A stretch of DNA of 64,000 nucleotides, from assembly GCA_026936325.1 (NCBI GenBank), contig JAPTHN010000075.1, forward strand, positions 248,001 to 312,000, read 5' to 3'. The notes below the pieces were generated by a model. The model made no database searches and was not told where the DNA came from. It was given only the letters and a program-made list of their open reading frames with translations. The position numbers and the translations under genes are program-made. Source of the stretch: Platynereis dumerilii (taxonomy: Eukaryota; Annelida; Polychaeta; Phyllodocida; Nereididae). Position 1 is the first letter of the stretch; each line of letters opens with the position of its first letter. Positions 43,028-54,784 of the stretch are shown here, piece by piece.

Positions 43028-46000
43028 CTGGAAAAAAGAAGGTCGGGTTATTTACTATTTTTCTCAGAACAGGTCTTCATGGCAATGAATGATGTTACAG
43101 AAGCTTTATTGTAAACTGCATAAGCATTGTTCTGAAGTGGTTGAGTACATCACTGTGTCATATGTACAATATTAAAAAGCATGATTTGTTCAGACATTTA
43201 CTTAGAAGTTCTGAAACCTGACTAGCATGACTGTCTCATTGACAGTAGATAGATTGGTACCATTAAACAGGGTTAATTGTAATAAAATCATGGCAGACTA
43301 ACAGAATGACTACGATGTTATTGCAATATAGGGGGAAGAGAATTACTTCTAATTTATCTGAACATTTTTAGAAGTTTACTTCAAAAGTAGTATAATTGAG
43401 GCAAGTCCTTGTATTTTGTTTTAATGTGCCTGCCAGTTGAGATATATACCAATCGAACAATTGTTTGCTGCTTGGCGTGACAGAGAAAAATGCAGATGAG
43501 CAGAATCTAATTGTTTATCATCGTGCTGAAGAGAGCTTCAAGATGATGGAGAAGAAGTCAACAGGTAAGAACCGAAGATAAATATTTGATGATGTAACAA
43601 AATCAATCTCATTAAAATCCACGGTGAAAATACCCGAACTTGTCTTCAGTGATCATTGATTCACTCAGATCCACTTTCACATTTATAATTGCCTAGATTA
43701 TATTTGACAGAGGTTTCCAAAGTCAAAAGAATAATGACTAATGATGCAGGCCTGTAAAAATATAAACTTTCCTGTTTTTGTGCATATTTATTAAGGCTGT
43801 ACATTTTGAATAGCTTATATATATATATGCTCTGACTAAGCTTAAGTACGGCTCAAACAGGGATCATAGTATTTCTCTCTTGCTCGAGAGATTGCAATTG
43901 CACCAGTTTTAGAGATCGTTTGAAATTGTTTTCCATACGAAGACACCATGCACTCTTAACAAAAAGGCTCTATATGGAAACTTCAAGGGTTCTATAAGCT
44001 GGTATAGATAAGGAACCCTAGAAGGTTCACTACTGAAGTTTAAAAAGGCTCCGACAGCAAACAAAAACAATATCTAGATAATCCAGCTGCACTGAACTCC
44101 CACAATGGAACCCCTTTCTCTTAAGTTGGGAGCATGGGGTCCTATTATAGGGCCTTTCCACCAACCTTTACAATTCAGTTGAACCCTGAAGAATCTTATT
44201 CGGTTTTGGGTTCTTTATATATATACCATCAAGAACCTTTTGGATTGGAGTGCATGTTTTAAAATCACCTTACTAATGGCTGGAATTGTTTTCTATTAGT
44301 CTAAATAAGAGCAGGAGGCTGCAGTGAGACTGTTTCATTCTAGATCTTTGCACATTTTCTATGTAGTACACCTTGGATTCTGTTTTACCATTTTGACAAT
44401 TCCTTTTCTGTCAGTTGCCATCAGTTTGGCTCCATTTCATGCTCTCTGTAGGCTACCACAGGGGTTTTTGCACCAAACATTTGTGGTTGTTTATATCACT
44501 ATATATTATAGGTATCATATTTACACAACAATACAACAATAATTAGTGCAAAAAACCCTATGCACTGTACCAGATACGCAGATGACCATATGGGTCTTAG
44601 AGCTCTTTGCAGATTAATAGCGATCCACTGAATAATTAATTTTCTCGTGTTCAACTTTCAAACTGGTTTTACCACATCATTGACAGTTTTCTATTGGTTT
44701 CCTAATCTTTTTATTTGATGAAGTACCTTAAGCCGTTTAATTAGTTTGTTTATTGTCACCTGTGCTGCTAGACATGATAAGCACTGAATCAACTGATAAA
44801 CCATAACTGACACAAAACATTTTTAAGCCAGTGACAGCACACGACCAAGTTGAAAGTTAATTTTGAAACTGGTTGGACCGCTAATTTGCAAACAGCTACA
44901 AAACAATCGAGTGAATCGACTATGAACTGCACTTACAATTTGTGTACCCATAAATGCTTCCCAGTGCCCAAATATTACTTAGTATTTTTGTGCTTTCTCG
45001 TGATATTTGCAGTCTCATATTTTCTCCATGGTGTTTGACATGACATATTGAGCTCAGGCCCTCGCACAAATTTATATAGTATGGACATACTTTATATAGG
45101 CCTATTGCAAAAAATTAGGTGCAAAACCCCTATGCTGCACTTAGAAAATAAAAGGGCGATAATATTACTATCTGTTACCGAAATTGGTCACGGTAGTGGC
45201 TGGTATCAAAATTTTTCTAATTTTTTTGTGGTAGTGACAATCGTGACCAACCTCGGTAACACAGCAAAATGCCTGTGTATTGACCAATCAGAGAGGGTTA
45301 TTCTGACAGGAACCAGTTAGTTTACCAAACAAAAAAGATGCTACAAGGTGTTGCAACGGCCGAAATGGAACCATTAACTTTTCATAGTGTGCTGTAAACA
45401 TGCTGCATGCAAATTCAGCTGACCTTTGACCCCGTGAAAAGAAGCCTATTTGTTTTCTTTATTAATTTGAAATTATAACAGTGGGGCACCAAAAGTTTAT
45501 CGTCGTGATTTAAATTTCAGGATAGGCTGTATGCTAACTTGCTAAGTTTGAAAGAGATTGGTAAGCAGGGGCATCCACGGTTATGGTCATAAGTTTTGGC
45601 GAAATTTCTTCAGGAAGAGCTTGCACTTCGCGCTGGTATAAACCTCAACAGAACAAATCAACCAAAGAAGTTACAGTGGCGGATACAGGGGGGGCCCCCT
45701 AGACCACCAAGGGGGGGCCCCCCCCCTAGACCACCAAGATTAATAGCATTTTGAAGAAAAATTGCGACAACGCGGGCCGGCGTATGCCAAAACGCACCCG
45801 GGCCCCCCCTAGACCATCGTGTCTGGATCCGCCACTGAGTTATCTACTTATAGCACTTCGCAGATTGGTGCAATGGTCCATTGGAAAAATAATAGCCAAT
45901 CCCAAGATCAGGTGCAGTTTTCAAATTTTCTGAGTATAAACTGGCATAAAATCTTTAATAAGAGGGTCAGGATACCAATTCTTTCACCGAATGAAAGATA

Positions 46001-48911
46001 TCTTTTTTCGTAAAATATATTTAAGGTCCTAGGTCTGTAATGCAGATGAATATCAAACTACAATTGAAATATTGTACAAAAATCAGGATCTGTGGGATGT
46101 CCCATGTAACACAAAACCTGACTTTGCAATGTTTAAAAGCAATTCATTCAAGTATTACTAATAGCAGAGCTATGAAACTACCTGTGATGCTTCATATACT
46201 TATTAGAAGTAATATCTACGAAAATAGTGTCATTTCCTCTGCCAGGAAAGTAGCAGTCAAAGTTTTTCCGAAGCTGCGCAACCTGTCCCGATTTTCCAGA
46301 ATTAGCAACTGCATGTATTTACAGGTCAGTAAAAAAATTAAAGGAGAAATATTATTTTATTTCACTGCATATCTTGTTGGTCCCAGCTCTTCACAATATT
46401 ACTGAACAAAAATAAACTTGCTAGCATGTATATTCAGGTTGTAATGGTCAAATTAAAAATGGGACATGAAATCTTCAACGCTAAATTTTAAGAGTAACTT
46501 TGCTAAAGTCGGAGATTCAAAGTATTGTTTGGCCAACTTGGAATTTCTGTAAGCAGTTTATCCTCTGGATTCCAGTGGTCCCATGTATTGGTAACATTCG
46601 TGCCAAATTTCAAGGCTGTAGCAAAAGGTCAAGTGTAATTTTTACGCAAATCAAAAATGGGACACGAAATGTTCCACACTGAAATTTGGAGTAATTTAGC
46701 AAAATTCGCAGATTCAAAGTAGTGTTTGGACAATTCATAATTTTTTGCAGCACTTCATCTTCTGGATTCCTGTAATCCCATGTATTGGTAACATTCGTGC
46801 CAAATTTCAATGCTGTAGCGAAAGATCAAGTTTAATTTTACCCAAATCAAAAATGGGACATGAATGATATAAATTGTATGAAAAGTTTGAATAAAAATGT
46901 TGCTTGTACTGTGGTTTTCGTACTTTATATTTGAGTCATATAGCTGATGTTCCTAGTTTCATATTGATCTTTCCCACGTGAAAATCTGATGAATAGCAAG
47001 GACACCAAGGCCAAAAATGTAAAATGGAGTTAGTGAACATGTCTGAAGCTCTATGTTACGCTGTGCATGCGCCTGATCTTGGGATTGATCAATTTACTTC
47101 TTTTCCATTTGCAAATTGGCTTTGCCAGGTCTTTGACAGTTCCAGTTGGTTTCCTATTCTTCATATTAAACGCATTTATTTGTATCCTGTATAAAAGTGC
47201 ACAAATACAGGACGTAAAGCGCCATTTTGTCGCTTCATCTATCCAAATCTTAATCTCTCCTTACCTGGTGTTCCTGACACAATGACACTGGTGCCAAAAG
47301 CGGAGTAGGTGCCAACTGAATCCATTAGGACATGAACCAACAAATCTGGAATCATAATGTAATAAATGACATCAGAAAAAATAAACGGATACAGTTTTCC
47401 AGTACAATGAGTACATGTTAAGATCCAAACCACCATACATGTTTTTTGGGGGCATATTATATGCGGCAAGGCGCCAAAGGGCCTCCAAAGATGGGCCAGC
47501 ACTTGTCAACTTGAAAAGTTCAGTGGATCAGACAGGATGCAGGTAGTTATTTGAAGAATGATCGATAAAATGCCAGTTACTGTGCCATACCTTAGCTTTC
47601 ATACCTTAAGGTATGACTTACGGTACATGTAATACATATAAGGGTCATTCTCAAATTTTGGGACAATTTGCATCATTAATTTGAATGCAATTGATATCTG
47701 AAGCATCACTCCACATCTGTTATTCATATTGCTATTTAGAACAACTGCATTTGGAACAAAAAGTCATTTGTTAGACCTTTTTTTGGTGCTTTGTGTCCAG
47801 TAATCCGTGCCAAATCAGTGGTTTTTTCCTGTCACTGGACCTGACATGACAAAATCAAGTGTTAATTTTCCTCCTAAAGCACCCTCATTTTCAAAGTTTC
47901 TTGGCACAATTCATGAGAGTATAGACTTGAATTAATATATATATCATATTTAACTTTTTTCTTGTTTCATTTCATTGAATTAATTGATGTAAAAGACATG
48001 TCACTAGTTTATGTTAATTTTTTTGTCCACTCCGTTACTTGGCATAGCTCGGCTCGCTATTGTTTTTAATGAGCAATTTCCACTCAATGTCGTAAGATGC
48101 ACATGCGCCAAACTACCACAGCTTTGCAGATTTTCATTAAACAGGTATTCAACAATTTAAGGCATAATTTTCATTGGAACATTTTTTGGCCCCACTAAAA
48201 TGTCCACTCCGTTATCTCCTACTCCGAGCTTACCAGTGATACCTTTTGAAAGAAATTTTATGTATATATTGCTGAGGGTGACAAGATCAATAGAATGCAA
48301 TCAAAACTTTGTATCTCTGAAATAGAATGCACTCCGTTACCCATTCCTGTCCACTCCGTTACCACAAAAAAATCGATATTTAATTTAAAAAACGATTGAT
48401 CTGAGATGAAGTACTTCTGAAAATAAGACTTACATAATTTTTTTCATTTTTTCTATTTTTAAATTGCTCAAAAAGCAGGTTTTTTGCATCAAAAGTCCAC
48501 TCCGTTACCACATTTTCCAGGGCATTTTGTCCCAAAATTTGAGAATGGCCCATAAATACTGACCTCATGACATTCAACCGACCAATACCATAGCAGCTTA
48601 CCTTCCTGAAGTTCTGCCATCAAGGAGACAGCGTTGCTCTTGAAAGTTGAATTTATGGGTAGCCCTGTGGAACTTGCTGATTTGGGACAAGCGAGACATA
48701 AGGTGCAGCTGGCATTACTGTAGGCCACACCGATGCACGACATGTCCGATTGAGTGTTGCATTTAACAGCGCAACCAATTCTCGTCATATTTGCAATGTT
48801 TTCTGTCGTGGAGCAGCTGACATTTCCTTGAACTTTGTAGAGTGCAGCTTTGGTTTCCATGGCAACAGCTACTTGTAATGTTGAAATAATTAGCAGCTGC
48901 ACCAGCAGCAT
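42480..48911 (-). CDS. gene B: secreted PAN/Apple-like + LamG-like protein, three exons
   Basis: On the minus strand the coding exons are 48911-48602, 47345-47265 and 43027-42480, giving 312 residues plus stop. The domain order equals gene A: signal peptide (MLLVQLLIISTLQVAVA), a cysteine-rich PAN/Apple-like module with the same spacing (CAVKC...SCIGVAY...CTLCLAC), a 27-residue linker, and the LamG-like domain ending FWTARKTQQFMWWLWKM. All cysteines of gene A are kept. A second in-frame ATG at 48947 lies before a TTCACAG splice acceptor and is probably intronic. Secretion is predicted; the ligand is unknown. The last exon is almost identical in protein to gene D, so B and D are closer to each other than to A or C. 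Confidence 0.85.
43951..44252. mobile_element. MITE CACTCTTAAC in gene B intron 2
   Basis: The ends CACTCTTAACAAAAAGGCTC and, inverted, CACTCCAATCCAAAAGGTTC enclose 302 bp with 'gaaccct' phrases in both orientations. CATG lies on both sides (43947-43950, 44253-44256). Confidence 0.65.
44257..45668. other. gene B intron 2, nothing supported
   Basis: No domain, exon or clear repeat. 'gcaaaaaaccctatgc' near 44548 and 'gcaaaacccctatgctgc' near 45120 are loosely similar. Confidence 0.35.
45674..45837. mobile_element. G-rich MITE CAGTGGCGGATAC with AGTTA on both sides
   Basis: A 164-bp copy with the ends CAGTGGCGGATACAGG and CTGGATCCGCCACTG. AGTTA flanks both sides (45669-45673, 45838-45842), the only copy here with a clean target duplication. 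Confidence 0.85.
46455..46860. repeat. ~197-bp tandem repeat, two units plus start of a third
   Basis: AAAAATGGGACA(C/T)GAA begins at 46455, 46653 and 46849 (periods 198 and 196). Units share 'cccatgtattggtaacattc' and 'gtgccaaatttcaa'. Confidence 0.88.
47140..47225 (+). repeat. SINE 3' tail relic
   Basis: 'agtgcacaaatacaggacgt' followed by 'aaagcgcc' and a 'catctatcc' end matches the tail of the SINE at 34880-34925 with two or three changes. It lies about 40 bp from gene B exon 2. Confidence 0.5.
47265..47345 (-). CDS. gene B exon 2 (linker, 81 nt)
   Basis: Acceptor ATTCCAG and donor CCAG|GTAAGG on the minus strand, as in gene A. It codes for DLLVHVLMDSVGTYSAF...SGTPG. Confidence 0.8.
47642..48551. 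mobile_element. 910-bp TIR element with 'CACTCCGTTACC' repeats, in gene B intron 1
   Basis: The ends GGGTCATTCTCAAATTTTGG and, inverted, GGGCCATTCTCAAATTTTGG enclose 910 bp. ATAA lies on both sides (47638-47641, 48552-48555). 'tccactccgtta' occurs at least four times inside in one orientation. No transposase. Confidence 0.82.
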
Positions 48912-48929
48912 TGCAAATTGATATTGTAG
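48602..48929 (-). CDS. gene B exon 1 (signal peptide, PAN-like module)
   Basis: On the minus strand it begins after TTTTCACAG|CTACAATA, reaches the ATG at 48911 after 18 bases and ends at GGAAG|GTAAGC. The coding part is 310 nt, as in gene A. Confidence 0.8.
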
Positions 48930-48989
48930 CTGTGAAAACAAAACCATATTTCCTGTAATTCTTCGGATTTTGCAGTACTTAAGTTTCTA

Positions 48990-49080
48990 CCAGATGGTAT
49001 CTGCGCAGTGTCTCAGGCAGAAATATAAAAGTTTTTGGGAAACATATTGATATTTACCTTCTGGTGTTAATTAATAACAG
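48990..49080 (-). promoter_or_regulatory. gene B upstream motif shared with gene A
   Basis: On the minus strand 'cttttatatttctgcctgag' followed by 'acactgcgcag' resembles the gene A array copies ('gctttatacttcagtctgag' then 'acactgtacag'). This may be a shared core promoter or 5' exon edge. Confidence 0.35.
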
Positions 49081-49461
49081 CATGTTAGCTGTATGACACT
49101 AATAAAGTAAAATAATTAATTATGCAGATAATTTCCACCCAGAGAATCTTTGCTGAAGTGAAAATTCCAATACTTCATGAATATTATGAGCAATGCACTG
49201 TATGTGTATTATGTGAAGACCCTGAAGTTGTTGTTCAAGCATGCTGATATTGAATTAAATTTTGTGCTAGAAGATCGAATAGAACCCTCATGATTATTTT
49301 TAATCACCAATTAATACATCAGCAGCAATCAGCAGAACAAAGAGAGAATCAATAACAAAGTAATAATGTACCTTTAAAAAGAAAACTGCAGTTGAGGAAT
49401 ATGGCAATCCAATATTCCTATATTACATATAAAATTACATGAGAAAAGATAATATAATAAT

Positions 49462-49717
49462 CAGTGATGTAGTCGAGGCCAGGACATCCGAGACCGAGGC
49501 AAGGCCAAGGATTTGGCATCCGAGACCAAGCAAGGCCGAGGCCATCAAAATATGGCCTCGAGGCCGGCCTCGAGGACGAGGCCGGTCCCGAGGCCTCTAT
49601 CACTGGTCATAAGACACCCGAGACCGAGGCAAGGCCAAGGATTTCGTATCCGAGACCGAGGCAAGGCTGAGGCCACCAAAATATGGCTCCGAGGCGGCCT
49701 CGAGACCTCCAACACTG
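49462..49717. mobile_element. hAT-like MITE with 'gaggccaag' repeats
   Basis: The ends CAGTGATGTAGTCGAGGCC and, inverted, CAGTGTTGGAGGTCTCGAGG enclose 256 bp. Flanks ATAATAAT and ATAATTAT differ at one base. 'gagaccgaggcaaggc' occurs several times inside. Confidence 0.65.
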
Positions 49718-50371
49718 ATAATTATTATAACAAACTGTCTGGTGCATTACATGGTGGTGAGATCCCAGGACCTGAATATTCGTGGACTGAGGCGTTGTTG
49801 GTGGGGGTTATGGGGGGATAGGGATCTCAAAAGTAAAATAACAACGGACGTGGGGGACACAAAACCCTTTCTATAGAGCTGTGAGTCACACTCCCGCAGG
49901 TCGATTATTTTCCCCCACAGCATTCCGCTGACGGGTAACATGAATTTGCTTTTGTAAACACTCAGCAATCCACAGTAGCACAACATGTTGAAAGTCAAAA
50001 GTCATTTATTATTGTAGGTTGTACTCCGGCTAGAATCAGCTTGTATCTTTATTCAAAAAGATTCTGTGAGTAATACTACCCTAAGTGTGTGGATTTGAAA
50101 ATAAAATAAATTCCTTAAGATATTTCGGCTATGTTTGGGTTGATGGGTAAATAGCCTAATAATGATGAGATCCAAGCTACTTGATAAATTTGAAAATCTG
50201 TTTAAATTATGTAATGGAGTTAATGTTTTGTTATGCCTTAGATAAAAATTTAATGTAGTTGTGATTGTATGTTATTAAGAAAATGAGGCGTAAATAGGCC
50301 TAAAGAAAAATAAATACATTTAATTGCGATTTTGATGGTTTAGGTTGGTGATCAAGTGTTTGACTTTAAAT
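49718..50371. other. intergenic, no gene seen
   Basis: AT-rich DNA without supported features; short frames at 49747-49998 look like chance. Confidence 0.4.
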
Positions 50372-51365
50372 CAATTAACAGACCCTAAGTAAACTTACTT
50401 GTTGGCCCTAAGTAAAATTAATTGATAGGTACTAAGTAAAACCGTTAGGCCCTGAGTAAAATTAATATGATAGGCCCTATGAAAAACTAATTGTCAGGCC
50501 CTAAGTAAAAGTAATTGATAAGGCCAAAAGTAATTGATAGGCCCTAAGCAAGATAATTTGTTAGACTCTAAGTAAAATAATTTGATAGGCCCTAAGTAAA
50601 GTTATGACAGGCCTTAAGTAAAATTAATTGATAGGCCCCTTAATAAAGTTAATTGTTAGGCCCTACATAAAATTAATTGTTTTGGCGATAAGTAAAATTA
50701 ACTGTTAGGCCTTAAGTAACATTACTTAATAGACCAAAGTAAATTTAATTGAAAGGGAAAAAAGTAACATTAATTGATAGATCCAAAGTTAATTTAATTG
50801 AAAGGGAAAAAAGTTGAGAGTGAATACTAAAGAATTTACAATGAAGTTTAAATTTAAAGGAAATAAGATCTAATTAATTAACAGGCCCTAAGTATAATTA
50901 ATTGTTGGCCCTAAGTAAAATTAATTAATAGGCACCAAGTAAAATTTGTTGTTAGGGCCTGAGCAAAATAAAATTGATTGGCCCTATGGAAAATTTATTG
51001 TTAGGGCCTAAGTGACATTAATTGATAAGCCCCAAATAAAATAAATTGAGAGACACTCAGTAAAATCAATTTTTAGACTGTAAGTAAATAAATTGATAGC
51101 CCTAAGTACAATTAAATGATAGGCCCTAAGTAAAATTAATTGGCAGGCCCAAGTGAGTGAGTTTGTGTTTTATGCCCCATCAGCACGGTGTGGGCAGGCC
51201 CAAGTAAAATTACTTGTTAGGCCCTACGTGAAATTAATTGTAAGGGCCTACGTAAACTAAATTGTTTGGCACAAAGTAAAATTAATTGTTACGCCCTAGG
51301 TAAAAGAATTGATAGGCCCTCAGTAAAAATAATTGGTAGGCCCAAAGTAAACTTAAATGACCCGA
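50372..51365. repeat. 24-bp minisatellite 'aggccctaagtaaaattaat'
   Basis: About 35 degenerate units of AGGCCCTAAGTAAAATTAAT plus TGAT/TGTT follow each other, interrupted at about 50755-50880 and by a short 'gtgagtgagtttgtg' insert near 51155-51195. It has no open frame. Confidence 0.92.
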
Positions 51366-52920
51366 AAGAGTTGTGAATGTGTGTAACTACTAAGACATTG
51401 ACAATCAAGTTTAAAACTAAATTTAAACTAAATGTAATTTTTAGATTTTGATGATTGAAAATTTTGAATAATGTTTAGTAGTAAAACATTTGGCAGTTAG
51501 ATGGTTATCAACATGTGTAGAGATTTTGAGAAATATATTTTAAAATTAAAGTGTTTGATCACTAAATAGTGGTGATCGAGTGTGGAAATAAATAATCGAT
51601 AAATGAAGTTTAATTTGAATTTAGACTAGACCTTTTGGTGTTGAATGACAAACTGATTAGTTTGATGTGTAAATACTTGAAAAATTGGATAAGTTACTTG
51701 ATGTTGTCCTTTCCAACTTCAGATTTTTTAGTAACAGCTGCACGTTGGGAGATAATATTCTGGTCTGTATGAGTAATTCATCTATAATTGGAGACATAAA
51801 GGCCTTGGCCCATTCAATTTCTAATTTATAACCTGTACTACTATCAGGTTATCTTTTCTTTCCATAATTTTTTATGCCATGCTCCAAGACATTTCTGTAC
51901 CATTGGAAAGCTAATTAGACACCTTATACGCCGCATGACAAAGCAGCTGTCCAGATTTGATTGTCCTCTCTGTCATGACCAAAACATGTTTCTCTTTCAA
52001 ACATCTCTTTCGTCAGTCGTACAGATACGATCCATAGTGCCATCGATAGATCTCTGTGAGATCTTGAAAATGATGGGTGATAAGTCTCTGAGAGTCCAAT
52101 ACTTTTTACACAAATCAGCAAAAGACCGACGATTATCCAAACACGTGCTTCTTCATCAAACGACTTGAAGAAAAGGACGAGCGAGTGCGCATGCGCATCA
52201 ATGTTGCAGGCGCCGTGTGACGCCGTTCACCAAATTTAGCTCCGTTCATGGCTTTCACAAATGCGTTGCGCTTGTGCTGTGCTGAAACGCTGATTTCTAT
52301 AGAGCTGAGGGACAGGGAATTCAACTATAAAAATTGCAAAAGGACAGGGAATTCAAAAGTAAAATGGCCAAGTGACAGAGGGACACAAAACCCCATCTAG
52401 AGTTTCTGGACTTCGCAATCTAGAAATAAATGAATACGGCCACAGTTACCGTGAAATAAACAAGAGAAAAACTCCAATACCACCCCCCCCCCCCCCCCCG
52501 CATTGGTAACACATGATAAAATATGGGTGTAATACGGTGTGTATCATTTAAAGATTTTCTTAGGCAAGTAACAAAATCCTTGTTTTTTAAGTCTCCACCC
52601 TCTGAGTCCAGTCGGAATTTTGATGATGACTCTGTCATTGCATATAAAATGTATTCAAGTCCAAGTGGCATCTTTGGAACTTTGGAACTTGCCATTGCTT
52701 GGAGGAGAAGCTGTTCAAAGAAGCTGGAGTAGCTGAAAAGAAGGGTGGAAGCTCATCGAAGAAGCAAGCTTTCCCACCATCTCCCTTATTGTCCCTTATA
52801 CCAGTCTATAGAAGACCTTGAGATCAAAGGCTTCCCAGCATATTTGAGTCTGTTACCATTAGATATCAGGGGAATGCAACTAGAATGCAACCTCTAACTA
52901 AATGGCACAATTTGCAATGC
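51366..52920. other. intergenic, no gene seen
   Basis: No supported coding sequence. A C run of about 19 lies at 52480-52499. Confidence 0.4.
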
Positions 52921-52922
52921 TA

Positions 52923-53837
52923 AACTCAGCAACATTAAAAACGCACTATTCTAAAAAGGCTTAAAACAGTACTTTCTCTCAAAATATCAAGATGAAAGTT
53001 TGCACACTATTAGTAGTTGCCATGAGGTATATTCACGAAAATTTTCAAATCTCTAAGTGCAGTACTTCTGTGTCAAATGAAATCGTTGTGGTCACTGTCG
53101 AAAATGGAAGTCACAAACTGCACTTCAACACAAACACACAATTGGAAATATTGGTTTTGTGGCATACTGGATGGGATTAATCTTATGAAATTTTCACATA
53201 ACAGGCACAAGACTTCCAAAAGCGGTCCCACGGAAGTTTTTGAAAAAAAAGTCAATGATAAAGCAGATTTTGAATTAAAAACTCAGAATTTACGAGTTCG
53301 CATCTTCAAATGAAGCATGTGAACCAGAACTGTTAAATAATGGGGGTTTTATGCATGCCCAGGGTAGAAACACACACACAGACAATCATTCCATATCAAT
53401 TATCTCAAAAATCTGAATAAAACATCATTTTTTAAGGTTTTGACGAAAAGCTCCAGTAGGGGGCATGTGAGCATTGACACTTATTTTTTATAAAATTCAT
53501 CCTCTTTAATTGTGGTTGGGTCAAATATCCCTTTTTCCTAACTCATCAAGCAAGGAAAATTATAAACTCTCCTGGCCTATCAAAAAAGTTTGTAGAAAGA
53601 ACAGCTAAGTTGTTGAAATTAATGATCAGGGGAAATTGAAATTTTGTGACTTCCATTTTCGACAGTGACCACAACGATTTAATTTGACACAAAAGTACTG
53701 CACTTAGAGATTTGAAATTTTCCGTGAATATACCTGATGGCAACTTCTAGAAGTGTGCAAATTTTTATATTGATATCTTAAGAGGAAGTATTATTTTTAG
53801 CCTTTTTAAAAGTGTGCGTTTTTAATGTTGCTGAGTT
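52923..53837. mobile_element. foldback element with ~190-bp TIRs, TA target
   Basis: The arms 52923-53112 and about 53645-53837 are inverse complements at high identity; the ends are AACTCAGCAACATTAAAAAC and its complement. TA on both sides (52921-52922, 53838-53839) fits Tc1/mariner-type insertion. The centre is non-coding. Confidence 0.78.
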
Positions 53838-53879
53838 TATGAATATGGTAAAAAATATGCATTAATGCATGCTTTAGTT

Positions 53880-54740
53880 AATTACTCACCTTCACTCTGA
53901 AAAGTGTCAAAACTATGTTCTGGGATGTTTCCGTTGAGATATCAAGCCAAGTAACTGAGCCAGAAAAATTGAAGGCTAAAAGTAGAATTAATTAGGAAGA
54001 AGGTTATCAATGTTTTGATAATTACCAATTCTTTTGCATAAAAATGCATGCCTAGGTCAAAATTTTCACTATCTTGGGGACAGCAGGGCAGTACCATCAT
54101 GCTGCAAGATCACATATCAAAATATTAATTTCTTTCAGTCCATCAAAACGCCCTGCAATGATCAAAGAAGCTGCTGTGAGTAGGGTCACCAGGAGGTGGT
54201 GCCACCTACATTAGGATAGTTGAATCATTACAAGTACTCAGTAATGCAATAAAAGTTATAAAAAATAAGACAGGCTATAAATTTCTATCAAAAACATTTT
54301 TTGTCACAATATCATAACATGAGAAGGTGTAACAGAAGGACCTGGACATTCTCCTCTTAAAAATGATGTGACATATGAATAAAATACACAGTACATCTGT
54401 ACTACATGTTATCGAATTTGCAAATAAGATTGATGGAAAAGTTATTTCAGGCAAGTGGGTAAATAGTTAATCAAATGTTGATTGCATTTATTTGGATTTT
54501 TTTTTTCCAATTTTAGTTAGAAAGCCTATATATATTATATATTAATGTTAAAAGAAATCTATTCTGTGGGCCTGACTCTCTTTCAGATGAGTATTATTGT
54601 GAAAATTGGATAGTTTTTAATGGTTTGACTGTTGTTTGTGGCTGTTTCTGTTTTGCACAGACAACAATCACAATGGGATCAGCAAATGCCTCATCAGTGA
54701 TACCAATTGAATGCTTTGTCAAGCAGTCAGTGAAGCGTAA
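53880..54740. repeat. duplicated 3' flank of gene C
   Basis: Several blocks match 60930-61900 in order: 'ggcagtaccat', 'ggtggtgccacctacatta', 'gaatcattacaagt', and 'atcagcaaatgcctcatca'. Each copy lies downstream of a minus-strand LamG exon (C or D), so gene and flank were duplicated together. Confidence 0.7.
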
Positions 54741-54783
54741 CATCCACAGTGATATGGACAATGTTTTCATGATATTTGACCCA
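54661..54783 (+). CDS. candidate orphan exon (41 codons)
   Basis: A strong acceptor (TTTCTGTTTTGCACAG) and donor (GACCCA|GTAAGG) frame exactly 41 open codons, TTITMGSANASSVIPIECFV and on. The diverged copy at 61824-61909 also has an acceptor and a GTAAG donor, but a shorter body and length not divisible by three. I do not recognise it and see no partner exon, so it may be chance or part of a gene that is mostly decayed. Confidence 0.3.
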
Positions 54784-54784
54784 G

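Noticed and set aside
46040-46405. 121-codon open frame
   Set aside because: It lies next to a tandem repeat in gene B intron 2, has no domain and no partner exon.
48912-48947. Upstream ATG of gene B as the start
   Set aside because: The TTCACAG acceptor lies between it and the second ATG, and gene A has no matching upstream ATG, so the ATG at 48911 is preferred.
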